Shown here: positions 10,985 through 23,000 of the stretch, one piece after another
Layout of the letters: every line of letters starts with the position of its first letter
Position numbering within the stretch: position 1 is the stretch's first letter
Assembly (NCBI GenBank): GCA_021292105.1
Contig: CM037871.1
Location: forward strand, 57,496,866-57,560,865
Length of the DNA stretch: 64,000 nucleotides
Reading direction: 5' to 3'
Origin: Anadara kagoshimensis
Lineage: Eukaryota > Mollusca > Bivalvia > Arcoida > Arcidae
Notes under the pieces: model-generated
What the model was told of the DNA's origin: nothing
The model's input: the letters and a program-made list of their open reading frames with translations, nothing else
The model's database searches: none
Made by a program: the position numbers and the translations under genes

Positions 10985-12805
10985 TTCTAAAGAATTTCTT
11001 GAACTTCATAATTGTGAGAACCTAAAATTAGAATTAATGGCTGCAAAGTCTACTAAAGAAATTAAAAGAATATTTAAGAATATTGCCACTGTTTCATCCT
11101 GGCATAATGTAAAGAGGAATATAATGAAACAAATTCTGACTATCAATTACTTGAACTTGATACCTTATCCGACTGGATAAAGGTTGTGAGATCTTTCGTT
11201 AAAACTAGGATGCCAAACTTAAGTAGTCTATGAGTACTAAACTGTCTTCAGTACTCAAGGATCCAGAAATCAAGACAGACATACACAACAAATATGTTTT
11301 TGTCCTAGCTGATAAGGCTTCCAACAACATTATTCTCGTTTGTAAGAGATTCTACCTTGAATGTCTTATTAAGGAGTTTGGTTTAGATAGTATATCAAAT
11401 AACCCTGCATATACTAGAACTAATTTTACCAAAAATGAAGTTCTTTCCAATCATAGGGGAGTTCTCGAGTCTTTCGGTATCAATCTTATAGAGGAAGATC
11501 TCGATCTTCCTTACTTGTATTGGATTCCTAAACTCCATAAAAATCCATACAAGGAAAGATATATAGCAGGCTCATCTAAATGTACTACTAAATCATTATC
11601 GGTAACTCTTACACAAATTTTAACAATCATCAAAGATGGTCTTTAGTCTTATTCAGAAAAAGTATATTTTACATCTGGAATCAACCAAATGTGGATTCTC
11701 AAAACTTGAACATCTTGCTTCTAATACTTTATCTCATGTAAAAAGTATAAAAACATTTGATTTTTCTACACTATACACCACTATCCCTCATTCTAAATTG
11801 AAAGAACGTCTTAAAGAAATTATTCACTTGTCTGTCTTTTACAAAAACGGTGAGCCAAGATACAAGCATCTGGTGCTGAACAGGGATTCTTGTTATTTTG
11901 CCAAGCAGCATACGGATTCCAAACAAAAATATACTGAAGATACCATCAACAAAATGCTGGAGTTTTTGATAGATAACATTTTTGTTGTGTTTGGTAATAT
12001 AGTTTTTCAGCAAACAATCGGTATACCAATGGGTACAAACTGTGCACCATTGCTTGCTGATTTGTTTCTTTATTCTTATGAAGCAGAATTTATGCAGAAC
12101 TTTGTTGAATCTGGAGATAGAAATGTCGCCAAATCATTCAACTCAACATACAGATATATAGATGACGTTCTGTCTCTTAGCAATCCTAAATTTGGAGACT
12201 ATGTAAATGTCATCTATCCTAGTGAGCTTGAAATAAAAGACACTACTGATTCCTCAAGTTCTGCTTCATATTTAGACTTATACCTCAATTATGACGCACA
12301 TGAAAGCCTACATTTGAATCTTTATGACAAACGTGATGACTTCAATGTCTCTATTGTCAACTTTCCTTTTTTATGCAGCAATATACCTGCTTCTCCTGCT
12401 TATGGTGTATTTGTTTCCCAATTAATACGCTATGGTAGAGCTTGTTACCATTACAAGGACTTTGTACAACAAAGTAGGCTGCTTGCAAATAAATTGTTGA
12501 CTCAGAGATATTGCAAGCCTAGGCTTATCAAGGCCCGCAAAAAGTTTTATGGCCGTCATCACAGTATTGGTAATAAGTTTGATGTCTCTGTGTCCAGAAT
12601 TGCCCTGGATATATTTGACGTCTAATAGTTCCATGTTCCTTTACACAATTTTGATTACACACGTGGCGGGTGTAGCTAGCTAAAAAGGAGGTGCTTACCC
12701 TTCCGGAACACCCTGCTTCACTTTTCTGGTGGAAGTTCACATGTCTAACCTAACTTGTCAGTTTCAAAGTTTTTACTTTGCTTCTGGATTGTGATTCGGA
12801 CATAG
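10985..12805 (+). mobile_element. Penelope-type retroelement, longest copy in the window
   Basis: Reverse-transcriptase retroelement with 3' tail. In order: an N-terminal stretch with ADKASNN (about 11310), LYWIPKLHKNPY (about 11520), DFSTLYTTIPH (about 11758), the fingers/palm motif IPMGTNCAPLLADLF (12020-12064), the catalytic YIDD (12155-12166) and ASYLDLYL. The coding part ends at 12625, then a 3' tail of about 180 bp (AGGTGCTTACCCTTCCGGA, CTGGTGGAAGTTCAC, GATTGTGATTCGGACAT) that recurs alone elsewhere. The order of motifs fits Penelope-like elements. No GIY-YIG endonuclease is visible 3' of the RT; invertebrate elements with an N-terminal endonuclease (Naiad type) are known, so a lost 5' end is the likely reason. 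The frame is broken. Assignment to Penelope-like rather than another RT clade is inference. Confidence 0.75.
11636..12625 (+). CDS. Reverse transcriptase, main open stretch (Penelope-type)
   Basis: An open stretch of 329 codons covering the RT palm and the thumb-side region. It would copy element RNA into DNA. DFSTLYTTIPH gives the first catalytic Asp region, IPMGTNCAP the template grip, YIDD the catalytic pair, and SASYLDLYL the following motif. The C-terminal third (FPFLCSNIPASPAYGVFVSQ and then GRHHSI) is shared with the copies at 13 kb and 19 kb. The start Met is not the true start: homologous coding sequence continues upstream. Because it is a piece of a broken element, it is not expected to make a working enzyme. 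Confidence 0.7.
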   Translation: MVFSLIQKKYILHLESTKCGFSKLEHLASNTLSHVKSIKTFDFSTLYTTIPHSKLKERLKEIIHLSVFYKNGEPRYKHLVLNRDSCYFAKQHTDSKQKYTEDTINKMLEFLIDNIFVVFGNIVFQQTIGIPMGTNCAPLLADLFLYSYEAEFMQNFVESGDRNVAKSFNSTYRYIDDVLSLSNPKFGDYVNVIYPSELEIKDTTDSSSSASYLDLYLNYDAHESLHLNLYDKRDDFNVSIVNFPFLCSNIPASPAYGVFVSQLIRYGRACYHYKDFVQQSRLLANKLLTQRYCKPRLIKARKKFYGRHHSIGNKFDVSVSRIALDIFDV

Positions 12806-12825
12806 ATTATTATGTTTGTTTATGA

Positions 12826-13935
12826 TTGAACATCTTGCTTCTAATACTTTATCTCATGTAAAAAGTATAAAAACATTTGATTTTCTACACTATACACCAC
12901 TATCCCTCATTTTAAATTGAAAGAACGTCTTACAGAAATTATTCACTTGTCTGTCTTTTACAAAAACGGTAAGCCAAGATACAAGCATCTGGTGCTGAAC
13001 AGGGATTCTGGTTTTTGTCAAGCCTCATACGGATTCCAAACAAAAATATACTGAAAATACCATCGACAAAATGTTCGAGTTTTTGTTAGATAACATATTT
13101 GTTGTGTTTGGTTATATAGTTTTTCAGCAAACAATCGGTATACCAGTAAGTACAAACTGTTCACAATTGCTTGCTGATTTGTTTCTTTATTCTTATGAAG
13201 CAGAATTTATGCAGAACCTTGTTAAATCTGGAGATAGAAATGTCGCCAAATCATTCAACTCAACATACAGATATATAGATGACATTCTGTCTCTTAACAA
13301 TCCTAAATTTGGAGACTATGTAAATGTCATCTATCCTAGTGAGCTTGAAATAAAAGATATATCTGATTCCTCAAGTTCTGCTTCATATTTAGACTTATAC
13401 CTGAATTATGACGTACACGAAAGGCTACATTTGGAATTTTAAGACAAACGTGACGACTTCAATTTTTCTATTATCAACTTTCCTTTTCTATGCAGCAATA
13501 TACTTGCTTCTCCTGCTTATGGTGTATTTGTTTCCCAATTAATAAGCTATGATAGAGTTTGTTCCCACTACAGGGACTTTGTACAACGAAGCAGGTGGCT
13601 TGCAAATAAATTGTTAATTAGGGATATTGCAAGCCTACTCCTATCAAGGCCCTCAAATAGTTTTATGGCCGTCATCACGGTATTGTTGATAAGTTTAATG
13701 TTTCTGTGTCCAGAATTGCCCTGTATATATTTGACGTCTAATAGTTCCATGTTCCTTTCACGCAATTTTGATTTCACATGTGGTAGATGTAGCTAGCTGA
13801 AGGTGCTTACCCTTCCGGAGAACCCGGCGTCACTTCCCTGGTGGTAGTTCACGTGTCTAACCTTACTTGTCAGTTCCAAAGTTTTTGTTTTGTTTCTCGA
13901 TGTGATTCGGACATGAATTAGTTTGTTTGTTTTTT
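12826..13935 (+). mobile_element. Penelope-type retroelement, second copy, 5'-truncated
   Basis: Starts abruptly in sequence equivalent to 11698 of the neighbouring copy (GAACATCTTGCTTCTAATAC) and runs to the shared 3' tail. It sits directly behind the first copy in the same direction. The RT frame is degraded, more so than the neighbour. Confidence 0.8.
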
Positions 13936-14092
13936 TTACTTATCCATGTCCAAATCACAATCCAGAAGCAATGTAAACACTTTGGAACTGACAAGTTAGG
14001 TTAAACACGTGAACTTCCAACAGGAAAGTGAGGCCGGATGCTCCTGAAGGGTAAGCGCCTCCTTTTTAGCTATCTACACTCGCCACGTGTTT
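13936..14092 (-). mobile_element. Solitary Penelope-type 3' tail, inverted
   Basis: Reverse complement of the 3' tail of the copies at 12.6 and 13.8 kb (CCATGTCCAAATCACAATCC, GGAAAGTGAGGCCGGATGCT, GTAAGCGCCTCC). It joins the end of the second copy tail to tail. Confidence 0.85.
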
Positions 14093-14096
14093 AAAA

Positions 14097-14166
14097 TAGT
14101 TTGCCAGTTTGAAAGTTAAACTTTGCTCTGTGATTGTGAGTTGGACATGGATTTTTATGTTGGTTT
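14097..14166 (+). mobile_element. Last 70 bp of a Penelope-type tail
   Basis: Forward match to the terminal part of the tail (TTTGCCAGTTTGAAAGTTAA, GATTGTGAGTTGGACATGGA). The third tail end in succession here. Confidence 0.7.
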
Positions 14167-16647
14167 TAGATGGGCTTGTTGTCGTTACATTCTTACGTTT
14201 GGTATGACCAAGTGCACTGTAGCCAGTTTGTTGCGTGGTTTTAAAACAATGTTATTGTAAATAAACGAACAAACGCAGCACAGCAGTTGCTTAAAAATCT
14301 TGATTGAATCCTGATCCTGAAGAGTCGTATTAGATTGAAAACAAGAAAGACATTTATAACTGAAAAGACGACACCAGCCATCAGAATGGACATGACACAA
14401 GCAAAAGCATGTTTGATTCAAAGAAAAAGGGAACGTTTTACAGGTAACCAGACTTCTTTTAAACCTTTTATATAATAAAGATCCGTTTATGTTTCTTTAA
14501 AATATGTCGGTATATATCATATAGTATACATTGAAATGTAACTGTATGTAAAAACACAACTAAACAACAAGCTCTTTATTTTTTGTACTTTTTATTAAAT
14601 CTGACACTGACTCGTCAAATATTGATACATTTACAATATAATATTTTTATCAAGATATCTATACAAATGACTGGATGAACACAGGTGTTTTTAATCAGGG
14701 AGAGAAATACTATATTTCTATATTTTAGGGGATATAAAGATCACAGAGCGGTATTACGTGACATGACATTACAACAATGTTAATTATTTATTTTGGTTAT
14801 TAAATTTCTGTAAAGATTATTGTTTAAACATAATATTAAATCTGTATTGCAATTTGTTTACAGATCCGAAGATCAAATCTTTATTCAGTGCCAACAACAC
14901 AAAATTTTGAGTTGTCTCCCATAGATCATAACCAAGAAGGTTATGTCTATATACAGTCTCAATAGCATCGAAGCCGAAGAAAAATCGTCGACCTAAAAAG
15001 TCTACGAGATTCAAAATTGCTAAAGAAATGTGTTGATACTCTTGCAAATACGACAGTTAACTTCATGTTCTGCCATTTAATTTAGCATACAAATGAAATT
15101 AAATTGTTGTTGTCAGAATTTTCAATGTTTGCATAGTTTATTTGCTGCATGCATGGTATGAACTCCTTTATATCTATGACGTATTTGATTTATTGCCAAT
15201 ATTAAATGTAGGATAAAGAATATATCATTATAATTGCCCAATTTAGTTTAAAAAAAACTACCAAGTTCTTTCAGACTGTAAAAACCTCACCTCAATGTAC
15301 TTGACAAGATACAGACCCAATAAGACTGAAAATAAGTTAATCCACATGGACAAGGAAATATTTGTGAGTCAATGGATATAACAGGCGGAAAATTTACGAA
15401 ATAAAAGCAATAAGCGTGGTTCAATTGCTATTTTGTGTACTCGTTTAATTCAAAATGAAGTAGTTCTGGAATATGAATACATTTAAAATTTGGAAAGAAG
15501 GTCTAGAACAAATACTGAAATCGTAAAGGTTCTAAAAGTATTTATACAATCATTATGTACATAAAGCTAACAATTTCCTAATTTGGCCACAGTATAAACA
15601 AAAATGGTTCCATTAAAAGGCTTGTTTACCTGTGTATTTATTAATTAAAAACAAGGGCACATCCTAAATATGCTAAAAAACAATTGTCTTTTAAAATTTA
15701 TGATACAATACAAAAAATTAAAATGCGTTTGACATAAAAAGTTTCTGTATGCTCATACATGACATACAGATACAAATATTTGGGCATCATCAATGTGTTT
15801 ATAAAATACATCAAATGATAACAAATAACAAAATAAGAATATATTGAAGTTCTTAAAAACAAATTTACAATATTTTACATACATAACAATATAAAACACA
15901 AACGTATTCAAAATATCCTAAAGATATGATATATATTAACAAAATATAAAACATAACATATTTTATTTTAAATATATAGTTGCGTCTCAGAAGCCTGCAA
16001 AAGCAAAAGATAAGAGAAAAACATGTTTGTACCGCTTTGCTTGCTTTTACATATTTTTGTATTGCTTTTTTAAAATTGATGTCTCTACAAAATTAAATTA
16101 AATTTGTTCAAAGAAACATGTGTTATAGGGAAAGGAGTTGTTTGGGTATATAATGCCGACATATTGCTTCATTTGTCTCAAATGTCCAAATCTAACGTCT
16201 GAGCACACAAACAAAACATATTCATACAGAACAAAATATGCATTATATGAAAAGATCATTTGAAAACAGAACAAATATTTTAATACACAAGGCCTTATGA
16301 ACACTCCAATGTTCCTCTTGTAGGCATGATAATTAAATATGAAAAACATAGTATATGCTTGATTGACAGAAGCAACATAGTTGAACGTTATTATGTGGTT
16401 AAATTCCATAACTGGAAATTCCATTAGATAATCCATTTTGTCCCTCTGGGTTCACGACTTTGAGCTACAAAAAGACACGAAAAAGCAATTAAAGATGCAA
16501 TTCAAAGCTAGATTAGTTAAATTGTTTGGCAAGTTACGTTCCAACAGTCTTTTTTAAATAAGTTTAAGTGAATAAGGTTTTTTCAAACTGAATCACTTTG
16601 GTGTTTAGATGGGTTTTTTTCACCAACATTAATTGTTTTGTTGATTA
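14167..16647. other. No gene recognised downstream of the ankyrin gene
   Basis: AT-rich sequence with short chance frames (for example on the minus strand at 14185-14421, 14817-15047 and 16098-16436). None shows a domain or continues the ankyrin frame. Confidence 0.55.
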
Positions 16648-16661
16648 TTTATTCGTTTATT
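16648..16661 (-). terminator. Candidate polyadenylation signals of the ankyrin gene
   Basis: Two AATAAA hexamers on the minus strand (16648-16653 and 16656-16661), about 255 bases past the stop codon. Position fits a 3' UTR end, but the sequence is so AT-rich that chance copies are common. Confidence 0.35.
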
Positions 16662-16915
16662 AAACTAATTTAATTTGAACAACTGAATCCTGGTTGTAAA
16701 CTATGGCTAAACAATTTGAGAAAAAACAGAAAAGACATTGTGATCTTCAAGACCATCAAATTTAAAAATTTATGTCAAAACATAAAGTAAGTGTATATAC
16801 AGCTATTGGTTAAAGTAATCACCATGCTTTTGCATTTTTCAGCCTATTTGTCATGTATAAGAAGGTACGATAGTCCTAATTCAAGAGAAGGTGTTAATTA
16901 AATTTAAACTACAAA

Positions 16916-17065
16916 TTAAGTTTTAACCTTTCCTGACGTTGCTTCTTCTATAAGCTGAACTATTTCGTCGCACTTCTGTTCCATTGCTCTACTTTTTAGT
17001 GATGACATAGAATGGCCACATTCCATCATAGCACACATGGGATCTGATGGGTCACATTTGGTGTA
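16916..17065 (-). CDS. Ankyrin gene exon 10 (last coding exon)
   Basis: 49 codons plus TAA. Acceptor TTTTCAG just upstream (17066-17072), frame phase 0. It encodes a Cys- and Met-rich start (KCDPSDPMCAMMECGHS) and a helical, acidic end (KCDEIVQLIEEATSGK) that looks like the cap after the last ankyrin unit. A GTTAAA follows the Lys-codon AAG at 16928, but it is a poor donor, so I take the TAA at 16916-16918 as the end. Confidence 0.75.
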   Translation of the reverse strand, partial: YTKCDPSDPMCAMMECGHSMSSLKSRAMEQKCDEIVQLIEEATSGKVKT

Positions 17066-20000
17066 CTGAAAATAAAATAACAATATATTATTATCCAGGA
17101 CTAATCATCACATACATCTGTACATTTATACTAATGGATTTAACGACAAATTGTAATACTGTGCCAAAAAAGAGTTCAGACTAGTACCGTTACTTGTCGT
17201 GTTCTAAATGCAATAGAAGAGTTATCATTTTGAATAACATATTATACCAGTTTCATTTTTACAGCACTAGACGACCGTTTCGAAATACAATTCCAAATCA
17301 GTAGTACTAAGACCAAAACTATGAAACCAAAACTGTTTCCAAAGATGTTGAAAAGAAACCCAGAGGACCAAAAAATATTTCACCAAAATCAGTTAAGGAA
17401 ACACTTCCAATGAGGAAGTATACCTTTGTTTCTAAGGAATTTCAAATTTTAACTAGCAGCAAATTTAGACAATAGTATATTTCTGAATATGGTACACAAT
17501 TATTGCCTATTGAGTTTGTAATATCTTTGGGAAACCAGCCACCAGCAGAGATAAAGGCCAAGGGGTTTAAATTACATATTATACAAGTTTAATTTTAACG
17601 TATGAAATGAATAAATTGACATAATCAGCAGTTTAACTGTACTAAGGATTAATGTATATTCAGCATGCAGTTAGGTTCAGAAAAAATATTGTCCTGGAGG
17701 TTGCAATATGGTGTTTTAACCAACATATGCCAGTCTGGACTTAAATATTACATTGAGGTTTTCATTTTCGATTGTGATAAGAACATAAACAAAGATCAAG
17801 TATTTTAAATATTAAGTTTTCCAAAAAATTCTTTTCAGCTATTTTTCAAAAATATGCAACACTGTTAGAAACCATGAATGTGTAATTAATTAAACAACTA
17901 TGATGACCCCATTAAATTATTTAAAAATATATTAACCTAAAACAAGCAGCCTTTGAGTATTGTAATTTACAATTTCTTTTAACTAGAAAGGCTCAATGGT
18001 GTCGGGATGCAGTTAATGTCTACAAAAATGGGCTTTACATAATTAATGTACATTCTATAATTATAGTTTTTTTCAAAATCCATTTTTACAAGAAGTGGTA
18101 ACCAAAACTTATCTATATTCTATAAATATCGGATATGCAGCATGTCATCGTATTTACCTGTTTGTATATATCCACTTTAAATCCGTTTATGATAAGATAT
18201 TTGCAATTTCTGTTTGTTTGTTATCCACACAATCAAATAGTTTGTTGCTGTATCGAGATACATCGCCGAAACCCCTCAATCCTAATACCAAACTCTTTAC
18301 AGTTTCAATATCTCCTTTCTGTAAACAAATATAAAAAAATGCTTAATTTGGATGTATGCTTCGAATATGTTTATAAATTTACACTCAACTACTATTGCCT
18401 TATTTCTTACATTTACAATCATAAAAAATATTGATAGCATGTACGAAATGTAAAATTATCGCTAAAATAATTTATTTCATTCAAGATTCGGACAAATATA
18501 AAGGATTGATGGAACAGCATTGCTCCAAATAAAGATAAAACAGATATCATTTTTTCGTCATATTTCAAACCATCTTGATAAGTTTTGTAACTATTCAAAA
18601 CAATTCTGGTCCATTCTAAGAGGGCTTAATGGTACTGTAAATAGTGTTTGTGATACTATTAGCTCTGATGATAATTACGTCGGGACTAGACTTGGATGCT
18701 GACCAATCAAACAATGCATAATGTGATAGGATGGCATTCTGAGACGTAATTGGATAGTTAAACGTTACCAGTTAGAGGTCAAACCCCACACTGTATTCAA
18801 GAGCAATTGAATGCCAGTAAAAACAAATAGGTCCATCTAAAGAACGCCAATTATAATTGTATATACATTTAAAATCAACGCACATTTACAATATTTTTGC
18901 GCTATTTGGCGCCCTATGTTTCTGTTTGAAGGTATTTATTGGTTTTTACACTTTACACCACAATCCCTCATTCTAAATTGAAAGAACGTCTTAAAGAAAT
19001 TATTCACTTGTCTTTCTTCTACAAAAACGGTAAACCAAGATACAAATATCTGGTGCTGAACAGGGATTCTGGTTATTTTGTCAAGCAACATACGGATTCC
19101 AAACAAAAATATACTGAAGATACCATCAACAAAATGTTGGAGTTTTTGATAGATAACATATTTGTTGTGTTTGGTAGCAAACAATCGGTATACCAATGGG
19201 TACAAACTGTGCACCATTGCTTGCTGATTTGTTTCTTTATTCTTACGAAGCAGAATTTATGCAGAACCTTGTTAAATCTGGAGAGAAAACTGTCGCCAAA
19301 TCATTCAACTCAACATACAGATATATAGATGACGTTCTGTCTCTTAACAATCCTAAATTTGGAGACTATGTAAATGTCATCTATCCTAGTGAGCTTGAAA
19401 TAAAAGACACGACTGATTCCTCAAGTTCTGCTTCATATTTAGACTTATACCTGAATTATGACGCACAAGAAAGGCTACATTTGAAACTTTATGACAAACT
19501 AGATGACTTCAATGTTTCTATTGTCAACTTTCCTTTTTTATGCAGCAATATACCTGCTTCTCCTGCTTATGGTGTATTTGTTTCCCAATTAATACGCTAT
19601 GGTAGAGCTTGTTCCCACTACGGGGACTTTGTACAACGAAGTAGGCTGCTTGCAAATAAATTGTTGACTCAGAGATATTGCAAGCCTAGGCTTATCAAGG
19701 CCCTCAAAAAGTTTTATGGCCGTCATCACAGTATTGTTGATAAGTTTGATGTCTCTGTGTCCAGGATTGCCTTGGATATATTTGGCGTCTCATAGTTCCA
19801 TGTTCCTTTCACACAATTTTGATTACACACGTGACGGGTGTAGCTAGCTAAACAGGAGGTGCTTACCCTTCCGGAGCACCCGGCCTCACTTCCCTGGTGG
19901 AAGTTCACGTGTCTAACCTAACTTGTCAGTTCCAAAGTTTTTTGCTTCCGGATTGTGATTCGGAAATGGATAAGTATGTTTGTTTTTGATTTTGAATGAT

Positions 20001-23000
20001 AAATGTATTACAGACCTAATCAGGTGTTTATATTCATTATATACAAACTACAATATAAATGTAGTTACAACAATAAAAGATACCACTAAATATTTATTGA
20101 ACTAGTCTGAAATGTCAATTAAATAAAATGTAGTTTGTATAGCTATCGATATCAATTCTGTATTTCAATATATATAGAAATTCATTATCAATGCTTGTAG
20201 TTCTAAAATATCCATATACATCCTTTTTTATTTCCCTTAAAGATTTTCATTTATCATTTGTTGACTGTGTTCATAAGAGAGTAGCTGATTTACCTGTATT
20301 GCAGAATCAAATGTTTGGTCAAAATCGTTTTCAGATAGATATATATTCAAATCGAAATCTGAAACTTCTTTCTGTAATGCCGCATATGTCTGGTTTCCAC
20401 AGTTCTCCAATTTATATTCACTTGGCTTTCTACCTCTCTGGAAAAGATAAATTCATTTGACTTCTTAATGACAAGAAAATGTTTTTCTGATTTTTAAAAC
20501 AAATACGTCAAAGACATATTGAAACACATTTCTGTAATCCAAAGGGTGCAAACTAATGTATTTATAATATGAAAAACATTCTATTAAAATGATGCAGAGG
20601 CCTTATTTTTATATGAGTAATTTGAAAACGTTTTCTCTTAAAATGAGTCAAAGGGCTGAAAGTTTTATATTTATACTTTGAAAACCATGATACAGAGGCC
20701 TTGAATTATTATATTTATAATATGAACACTTTTTTTAAAATGAAATCGAGAGCTTAAATTGTTATATTAATAATGTGAAAACGTTTTCTCGTAAAATGAT
20801 TCTATACTTTGAAAACCATTTTAAATGATACAGAGGTCATTAATTATTATAATTGCTGGTTTTTTACTTCTTTTAAAGACTTCGAACATTTTGAAGGATG
20901 TTAATGTTAATTATTTATACATTAAACGAAAAATTTATCTAAATTTAGAAATCTCTCTTACTTATATTCATACGTTTATATTTTAGGCATTTAGAAAACG
21001 TCAAAAAATTGCGTCATTGCCAAAAAGATTAAAAAAAATAAATTTACATCATAATTATTTTAAGTTTGTGTATATAAGAAAATCAAGTGATTCTAAAACG
21101 GAAACACTTTTACTTTAAAAATTGTAATAGTTGGATATTTTGAAATAAAATTTATTAATTTTATTGTTTTGCCAATAAGGCCACGTAGACATCAATAAAG
21201 AACGAATTTAAAAGCAAAAACTCATTTAATTTTGTATTGTCTGAATATACTAATGTCTAAATTTGCTGCCAGTAAAAATCTAAAATTCCTAAAAAAAATA
21301 TAAAATATACTGCCTCATGCAACGTATTTTCTTAGCTAAATTTTGTAAAATATATTCTGAATCTTTGGATATCTTTTTCAACAAATATTTTAAAATTGGT
21401 TTCACAATTTTTGTCAAATCACTGACGAGGAAATGAATTCCGAAACAACCGTCTAGTGTTGTAACTTTCAAAGCTTGTATATTATGTAATTTACCAGCTA
21501 AACGATGATTTACAACAATAAATTAATTACAAAACAACTACATGTATATGTCAGAGTTATCATTGGACATCCAAAACAAACATACCATATTTTTGGTAAT
21601 AACGTTTATCTCAAAGACATTTTGTAAAATTGTAGAACAATGACAATTAGTTCAAACATTTTCAATGATTTTAAAAATACCTATCAAAGACATTCAAAAG
21701 CTACAGTTGATACGAGATGTACATATATTTTTAAGAAAAAATAGACCTCCACGATTTTATCCCTATTTCGGCTAAAGTTATATGCTATTTCAAGTTACAA
21801 GATTAAAATTAAGAAACCATAAAACTACATGTTGAGAATAAAACCTAAACGGACAATAATCATTTGTACATGCACTAATATTTTTTACCTTTGTTGCATA
21901 TTTAACACTAAATTTCAACGAGACTAGAATATCGGTACGCACCCTTTAAATAGTTAAACGAAACTATTTTATTTCAAATATTTTTATTTTTTATAACAAA
22001 AAGGATTTAAAGGATTACTAAACTTATTTAAATTTTGAAGTTCTAGACTACCGGATTAAAATCTCTCGTCATATGTCTTCAAACCAAAACTGTGTAAATC
22101 CAAACATAATGAAGATATTGAAATAAAAAAATAGAAGGAACAAAATTCATTTTACCAAACCCATCCTAATACAATTATTTAGAAATTACATATTACACCA
22201 GTTTTAATTTTAAAGAATTAGACGACCATTTCCAAAATTGTGAAACAAGTTTTTAAAGATGTTGAAAAATACTCAAAGGATCAAAATACATTTTAACAAC
22301 TATAGCTGAGAAAATACTTTGCATGAGGGAGTAAACCATAGCGGGAAAACATCTACCGGCCCATTTGTTTAAATTACATATTACACCCGTTTTAATTTTA
22401 CAGTACCACACGAGCATTTCAGAATACAATTATCAAATCTTATAATTTACAAAAAAAAAAGATTTTTACATGGCTTTTTGATGAATGTCAAAACATATTT
22501 TTAATATTTTACAAATAGTTAAATTAGGTTATTTTTTCGAATGTGTATTTTTATGTTTACAACTAAGAAAATGCATATTGTAAAACCGTATTTTTCCGTA
22601 ATAATAAGTAAAAGGTTTTGCATCACTAGACAGCCGTTTCGAAAAAAAATTCCTCATTAGTGTTGCTCGGACCAAAATTGTTGAAAACAAAATATTTTTA
22701 AGGTGTTTTAGTGAAACAAAAGAAGTATTAAATTTATTGTAAGAAATCCAACTTTGTCAATACTTTGAACGATATAATTTTGGAATCAAATCCAAATAAT
22801 TTTAATTGCTGTACAAAAACTATAATTATTATTAATGTCACAATACAAGTATATATTATATATTTACAAAATATCAGAATAAGAGCATTCTTTTACATTC
22901 AAAGAATATTTAAATTTAAAATAAAATAATAACGAAAAGAATTACATCTATTGCAGAAAATATAGAAAATGTCATTACTGTATTATTAATTATTGTTTAA

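Larger units (their letters stand above)
18319..20293. other. Ankyrin gene intron 8
   Basis: Contains a Penelope-type copy (18917-19990) in antisense orientation to the gene. The rest shows nothing recognisable. Confidence 0.7.

Noticed and set aside
16098-16436. 112-codon minus-strand frame downstream of the ankyrin gene
   Set aside because: Lies past the stop codon and the candidate polyadenylation signals; no ankyrin or other motif.
16925-16930. Donor splice site AAG|GTTAAA that would extend the ankyrin gene past exon 10
   Set aside because: Weak donor, and the frame ends cleanly nine bases later at TAA; no downstream ankyrin exon was found.
18095-18434. Two overlapping plus-strand frames
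   Set aside because: They are antisense to ankyrin exon 9, which has proper splice sites and ankyrin coding.
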